Shown: piece by piece, positions 61,001-64,000 of the stretch
How positions within the stretch are numbered: position 1 is the stretch's first letter
Layout of the letters: every line of letters starts with the position of its first letter
Origin: Paractinoplanes rishiriensis
GTDB taxonomy: Bacteria > Actinomycetota > Actinomycetes > Mycobacteriales > Micromonosporaceae
Length of the DNA: 64,000 bases
Direction of reading: 5' to 3'
NCBI RefSeq assembly: GCF_016862375.1
Contig: NZ_BOMV01000013.1
Location: 62,001-126,000, forward strand
Translations under genes and position numbers: made by a program
The notes under the pieces: model-generated
Databases searched by the model: none
Told to the model about the DNA's origin: nothing
The model's input: only the letters and a program-made list of their open reading frames with translations

Positions 61001-62821
61001 GACTACGACAGTGCCCGGGACCTGCTGCTGCAGATGCTGCACGACACCGAGGGCCAGCAGGAGTGGTTCGTGCACCAGGACGCCCGGCAGGTGATCACCG
61101 GGTTCGGCTTGGAGGAGGCCCTGGAGTTCTGCGCCGACCAGGAGATCGCCACCGAGCGGATCTGGCCGGTGCTGGAACGCGCCCTCTACCGCGCCTGGAC
61201 CGACGCGATCATCCGGACCGACCCGGGCCTGACCCCGGCCGACGCCGAGGACCGGATCCACCTGGTCGAGGTCTTCAAGCTGCTGGACAACGAGCTGACC
61301 GCGGCCGCGCTGGCCGACATCGTCTACGCGGTGGAGGCCCGCCGCCCGGCCACGGCCACCACCGGCGAGCCGGCCCTGATCCGCCGGGAGGGCAGCAAGA
61401 AGACCGGCCACCTGGCGGTCCGCGACCTGATCGCTCAGGCCCGGCACGCGGTGCAGGGGCTCAAGCCGTGCCTGCTGATGTCGCCGCTCGCGGTCAGCCG
61501 GCTGCTCCCGCCGGAGATCGAGTTCGACGTGGTGATCATCGACGAGGCGTCCCAGGTGACCACGGCCGACGCGATCAACTGCGTGTACCGCGGCGACGCG
61601 CTGATCATCGCGGGCGACGACCGCCAGCTACCGCCGACCACGTTCTACGACCGGGTCGAGGACGACGTCACCGACTACCCGTCGATCTTCGACCTGGCCC
61701 GCGAGACGTTCCCGGTGCTGCCGCTGGAGTGGCACCACCGCAGCCGGCACGAGTCGCTGTTCGCGTTCGCCAACCTGGCCTACTACCAGGGCCGGCTGGT
61801 CAGCCTGCCCCGCGCGTACGCCCGCGAGCCCGAGCACGGCGTCGCCATGTTCCACGTGGACGGCATCTACCACCGCGCCACCACCTCGGACAACCCGATC
61901 GAGGCCGAGGCGGTGGCGGCCCGCGTCCTGCACCACCTCACCACCCGGCCGGAACGCACGCTCGGCGTGGTGACGCTCTCGGTGGCCCAGGCCGACGCGA
62001 TCGACGAGGCGGTGCAGCGGATGATCGCCGAGCGGCCGCACCTGGAGCACCTGCTCGACGACTCCGACCGGCTCACCGGCTTCTTCGTCAAGAGCCTGGA
62101 GGCGGTACAGGGCGACGAGCGCGACGTGATCATCCTGTCGGTCGGCTACGGCTACGACGAGAACGACAAGATCAGCACGAACTTCGGGGTGCTGAACCGG
62201 CCGCGCGGCTGGCGCCGGCTCAACGTCGCGATCACCCGGGCCACGCAGCTGGTCGAGGTGGTCTCGTCGATCCACGCTGCCGACGTGCCGGACATGGGCA
62301 ACGAGAGCGTCCGGCACCTCAAAGCCTTTTTGGAGTACGCCGAGCGCGACGCCGCCACGCTGGGCCGCCCGGTGTCCGACCCGGAGGGTGTCACCCCGTT
62401 CGAGGAATCCGTGCTGGCCACGATCGCCGGCTGGGGTTACGCGGTGCGCCGCCAGATCGGTGCGGCCGGCCATTGGATCGACCTGGCGGTGCTGCACCCG
62501 GACCACCCCGACGACGTGTACGCGCTGGCCATCGAGTTCGACGGCCCCGGGTACCGGTCGATCGGGGCGGCCCGGGACCGCGACCGCCTGCGCGAGCAGG
62601 AACTGCGCGAGCAGGGCTGGCACCTGCACCGGATCTGGTCCACGGCGTGGTACCGCAACCAGGCCGAGGAGGCCGGCCGGCTGCTCGGCGCCATCCAGCG
62701 AGCGCTGGCCGACCCGCCGCCGGCCGCCGACCGGCTGCCGGCGGCACACGCCTGGGCTTCGACCTACCGTCCGGTGGCCCACCAACTGCTGCTCCAGCCC
62801 GAGCACGAGCTGGAGAGCTGA
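58031..62821 (+). CDS. DUF4011 superfamily-1 helicase with Vsr-like nuclease domain (Hhe-like)
   Basis: A 1596-aa protein. The N-terminal 270 residues match DUF4011 (RSGLVDLTDANRLLHFGR). The helicase core has Walker A GPPGTGKSQT (294-303), Walker B VVIIDEASQ (Asp1171, Glu1172), GDDRQLPP, SLEAVQGDERDVIILSVGYG and RRLNVAITRAT, split by a long coiled helical insert (about 360-1080). The C-terminal 140 residues (from about 1457) are a Vsr/MTES_1575-type endonuclease: FEESV, Asp1484 (HWIDLAV), Glu1502-x-Asp1504 (IEFDG). The order DUF4011-helicase-Vsr is that of the Hhe antiphage protein. It is a stand-alone gene. The ribosome site is weak (gggga touching ATG 58031). Confidence 0.88.
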   Translation: MRPELAAELSGQPDGAVRAALETWRSGLVDLTDANRLLHFGRTPSDAVEITGPSPKSLLRVLQDDGSFGFPGGDPDDNRPVLRTDLPENELGALLHRFYRRSRQEFLDRGVSSLYLAVGMLHWTDDRNTPHQSPILLVPVEIDPAGPVLRARGDDPMVNPALALRMEPLGIELPEVHALAEMDVTVLWAHIDVAIGEQPGWYADDAVVLTQFAVHRESIHADLVENEPHIAEHPLVRALATKDAEGTFAFDPVPPAAVDEVAPPEDIPLVLDADASQRACVAAAMAGHSFVIDGPPGTGKSQTIANMVGCLLHAGKRVLVVSEKAAALDTVAARLSSAGLGNYLLPLHSDLTGRREVATALTAALDTDPVPLASMDPIDRRAVRERRERLSAYAEALNRVREPLGRSLHDVIGTCATLHDVPAAPVPAEIPAELTPAALDDIRHAVSRLGRVRSESYLWRDTIERDPMEGRLRQAMTALGTLAETVIANSTLADAFDLHEPAGAATLAALAAHAEHRPGKIVEEWLTAPSLQPVKDAAEDLTKHLAALRYGGIPWAELPSAADLTSVPDLSHLTPEAVDLSPLNAAQAEHLANKFAEEADQLETRQESLDRVTARLGLPHVVSFPDSKRVITISELISRDHKPEPAWFAEGGMAAAHAAQRALRKAVEAVLAAEQQARRHFDEGVLNEPIEEMADRLASRRGARKLLRTYRRDKKAAIEAALPEVKPEDAIANVEDAAAWKAALDELEALADEHADILGRHWDGLDTDFAAIQEALHTADEVIRETPPDALAAVVVHVCAPRPNSALLRIVGEARDEFDRFRTTLRTAPARAPRPELAEGAVADAVEWLRAHIAPLRAAAEMLRAYGGPTGRDLTLAEAVEIAQQRQAAIDAEAAIWSNAGPHAAVLGEIYRGTKTNDDQMNEIVAWSDKARRLYTGHDNPLSPEQAAALAECVPSDGLAAAVANWEHAREQLLKGFGTDRQKELAIDLGDYDSARDLLLQMLHDTEGQQEWFVHQDARQVITGFGLEEALEFCADQEIATERIWPVLERALYRAWTDAIIRTDPGLTPADAEDRIHLVEVFKLLDNELTAAALADIVYAVEARRPATATTGEPALIRREGSKKTGHLAVRDLIAQARHAVQGLKPCLLMSPLAVSRLLPPEIEFDVVIIDEASQVTTADAINCVYRGDALIIAGDDRQLPPTTFYDRVEDDVTDYPSIFDLARETFPVLPLEWHHRSRHESLFAFANLAYYQGRLVSLPRAYAREPEHGVAMFHVDGIYHRATTSDNPIEAEAVAARVLHHLTTRPERTLGVVTLSVAQADAIDEAVQRMIAERPHLEHLLDDSDRLTGFFVKSLEAVQGDERDVIILSVGYGYDENDKISTNFGVLNRPRGWRRLNVAITRATQLVEVVSSIHAADVPDMGNESVRHLKAFLEYAERDAATLGRPVSDPEGVTPFEESVLATIAGWGYAVRRQIGAAGHWIDLAVLHPDHPDDVYALAIEFDGPGYRSIGAARDRDRLREQELREQGWHLHRIWSTAWYRNQAEEAGRLLGAIQRALADPPPAADRLPAAHAWASTYRPVAHQLLLQPEHELES

Positions 62822-62847
62822 GCCGCCATCCCGTCTTCCCCGTACGC

Positions 62848-62871
62848 ACATTTCCGAAATCCCGGAAATGT
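62848..62871 (+). terminator. hairpin after the helicase gene
   Basis: acatttccg (62848-62856) and cggaaatgt (62863-62871) form a perfect 9-bp, AT-richer stem with a 6-nt loop, 26 bp past the stop. Confidence 0.65.
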
Positions 62872-62888
62872 TCAGCCTGGGTGCGGGG

Positions 62889-62977
62889 CGGGGCCGGGAG
62901 TCCGGGCGGGGCCGGGAGTCCGGGCGGGGCCGGGAGTCCGGGCGGGGCCGGGAGTCCGGGCGAGGCCGGGCGTCAGG
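62889..62977. repeat. 18-bp tandem repeat
   Basis: Four perfect copies of cggggccgggagtccggg (62889-62960) and a degraded fifth reaching the stop codon of the leftward secreted protein gene. It lies between two convergent genes. Confidence 0.85.
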
Positions 62978-63641
62978 AGCCCGGGTCGGCCGTCGGCTCC
63001 GGCGTGCCCGGCTCGTCGGGCTCGGGCGTCTCCGACTCGTCCGGGTCGGGCGTCTCCGACTCGGTCGGTTCCGGCGACGCGGAGTCGTCGGGGTCCGGCG
63101 AGTCGCTCGGCGCGGGCGTCGGCGTCTCAGTCGGCGCGGGCGTCGGCGTCTCAGTCGGCGTGGGGGTCGGCGTGGGGGTCGGCGTGGGGGTCGGCTTGGG
63201 CGCCGGCTTCTTGGTGCCGGTGGCCTGCACCTTGGCCGCGGTGTAGACGGTGCCGACCCGCGTCCCGGTGATCGTGATCCGGAAGCCGGCCCCGAGGTCG
63301 GACAGCTTCTTGCGGGCGCCGTTCAGCTGGATCCGCACGCTCGACGGCACGCTGATCGTCACGGTCTTGCCCTTGGCGTCCTTGGTGCCGCCCTTCGCGA
63401 CGACCGTGACGGTGCCGGCGGCGGCGTCGACGGACTTGACGGTGCCGCTGGCACTGAACTGGACCTTGACCGGCTTGACGGGCTTCGCCGGTTTCGCCGG
63501 CTTGGCGGTCGGCTTGCCCTTGAAGGCCGAGACGGCCGGCGCGGGCTGGTTGCCGGGCGCGGCGGAAGCGGCGGTCGCCACGGCGGGAACTCCGACGACG
63601 ACCGCCATGACGGCAGCCAGGGCAACGGGACGAAGACGCAT
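62973..63641 (-). CDS. secreted protein with small beta-barrel domain and TP-rich acidic tail
   Basis: A 222-aa protein. A signal peptide (to about Ala28) is followed by a Lys/Pro linker (KPTAKPAKPAKPVKPVK). About 60-135 is a small beta-rich domain (GTVKSVDAAAGTVTVVAKGG, VTISVPSSVRIQLNG) of the DUF5666/OB-like kind. From about 140 on there is a low-complexity tail of Thr-Pro repeats and then Asp/Glu/Pro/Ser repeats ending at TADPGS. The tail could span the cell wall. Function unknown. The repetitive codons of the tail make it prone to length change. Confidence 0.7.
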   Translation of the reverse strand: MRLRPVALAAVMAVVVGVPAVATAASAAPGNQPAPAVSAFKGKPTAKPAKPAKPVKPVKVQFSASGTVKSVDAAAGTVTVVAKGGTKDAKGKTVTISVPSSVRIQLNGARKKLSDLGAGFRITITGTRVGTVYTAAKVQATGTKKPAPKPTPTPTPTPTPTPTETPTPAPTETPTPAPSDSPDPDDSASPEPTESETPDPDESETPEPDEPGTPEPTADPGS

Positions 63642-63737
63642 GACACAACTCCTTGCAGGCGGGGGGTACTCCTCTATGTCACCCCCGCCGGGGTGCGAAC
63701 CGGTTGCCCGTCCGGTTGCCGCCGCGGTGCGTTCCGG

Positions 63738-64000
63738 CTACCTGTCGTCGAGTGCGCGGGTGAACGGGTCGCCGTACTCCCGGATGGCCCGCCGGGCGAA
63801 CGCCTGCTGCACCGTGGCCACCCGCTCGGAGCGTCCCCGGCCCAGGAAGCTGACCGCCCAGTGCAGCACCGCGGTCACCCGGTTCTTGAAGCCCACCAGG
63901 TAGAACAGGTGCACCGCGACCCAGATGACCCAGGCCGGGAAGCCGGACAGCCGCAGCTTGCCGACGCTGGCCACGGCCGAGAACCGGGAGATGGTGGCCA
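63738..64000 (-). CDS. type II NADH dehydrogenase-like, C-terminal part
   Basis: Only the last 87 or so residues are present; the gene starts beyond the window. ISRFSAVASVGKLRLSGFPAWVIWVAVHLFYLVGFKNR, then VTAVLHWAVSFLGRGRSER, is the typical C-terminal membrane-anchoring part of NDH-2 in actinobacteria (GxxAWxxWxxxHLxxLVGFRNR). NDH-2 passes electrons from NADH to menaquinone without pumping protons. The call rests on this tail alone. Confidence 0.8.
   Translation of the reverse strand, partial: ATISRFSAVASVGKLRLSGFPAWVIWVAVHLFYLVGFKNRVTAVLHWAVSFLGRGRSERVATVQQAFARRAIREYGDPFTRALDDR

Noticed and set aside
58043-61447. 1134-residue minus-strand frame over the helicase gene
   Set aside because: Antisense shadow of the helicase; no recognisable domain.
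1-64000. tRNA, rRNA, riboswitch or phage/IS genes
   Set aside because: None was found by eye: no cloverleaf, no rRNA-like stretch, no transposase or integrase motif. A covariance-model scan would be needed to exclude small RNAs.

Overview
The window is high-GC, with GTG starts, 4-bp start/stop overlaps and many Ser/Pro/Ala-rich secreted proteins. This points to a filamentous, soil-living actinomycete, most likely of the Micromonosporaceae (Actinoplanes type). That assignment is inferred from gene content only: family 48 cellulase, PL3 pectate lyase, GH43, S1 and S8 proteases, a ricin-type lectin, and GGDEF-EAL proteins. No rRNA, tRNA, CRISPR, IS transposase or phage gene was seen. About 48 genes are supported, two of them cut by the window ends.

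Layout. 1-6.2 kb: end of a PPOX-type flavoprotein; a PadR regulator with a membrane protein; a secreted pectate lyase, this block being bracketed by an inverted repeat; a GNAT acetyltransferase; and a leftward group of flavodoxin, D-amino-acid-oxidase-like protein and lipoprotein. 6.3-13.0 kb: a tightly coupled leftward operon of GntR/UTRA regulator, 2x[4Fe-4S] ferredoxin, SsuABC/TauABC-like transporter and an AprA/FrdA-like flavoprotein carrying a HEAT-repeat tail. 13.2-19.6 kb: secreted S8 protease with Trp-rich tail, membrane GGDEF-EAL protein, and a P-loop/TPR (NB-ARC-like) protein. 19.7-28.1 kb: sugar ABC transporter divergent from two DUF6807 proteins, a GH43 enzyme and a ROK repressor, followed by a secreted lectin. 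28.3-37.1 kb: serine hydrolase, then a catabolic locus (HMG-CoA-lyase-like, FCD-GntR, CoA-transferase, hydantoinase A and B, MBL hydrolase).

37.1-47.3 kb is the most unusual region. It is a five-gene leftward operon: a 1305-aa protein with a Lon-like Ser/Lys protease domain, a membrane helix and a WD40-like propeller; an alpha/beta hydrolase; a caspase-family protease; a 774-aa protein of unknown fold; and a membrane-anchored propeller-like protein broken by a one-base frameshift. The genes are joined by 4-bp overlaps or an 18-bp gap. The combination looks like a membrane-sensed proteolytic or cell-death system, for which I know no named counterpart.

47.5-50.3 kb: second GGDEF-EAL gene with a DUF5317 membrane protein and a 41-aa small membrane protein, separated from it by a perfect hairpin. 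50.7-54.6 kb: secreted EEP-fold hydrolase, trypsin and GH48 cellulase. 55-64 kb: TetR-MMPL export pair, a 1596-aa DUF4011 helicase with a Vsr-like nuclease tail (architecture of the Hhe antiphage protein), a secreted Pro/Thr-rich protein and the end of a type II NADH dehydrogenase.
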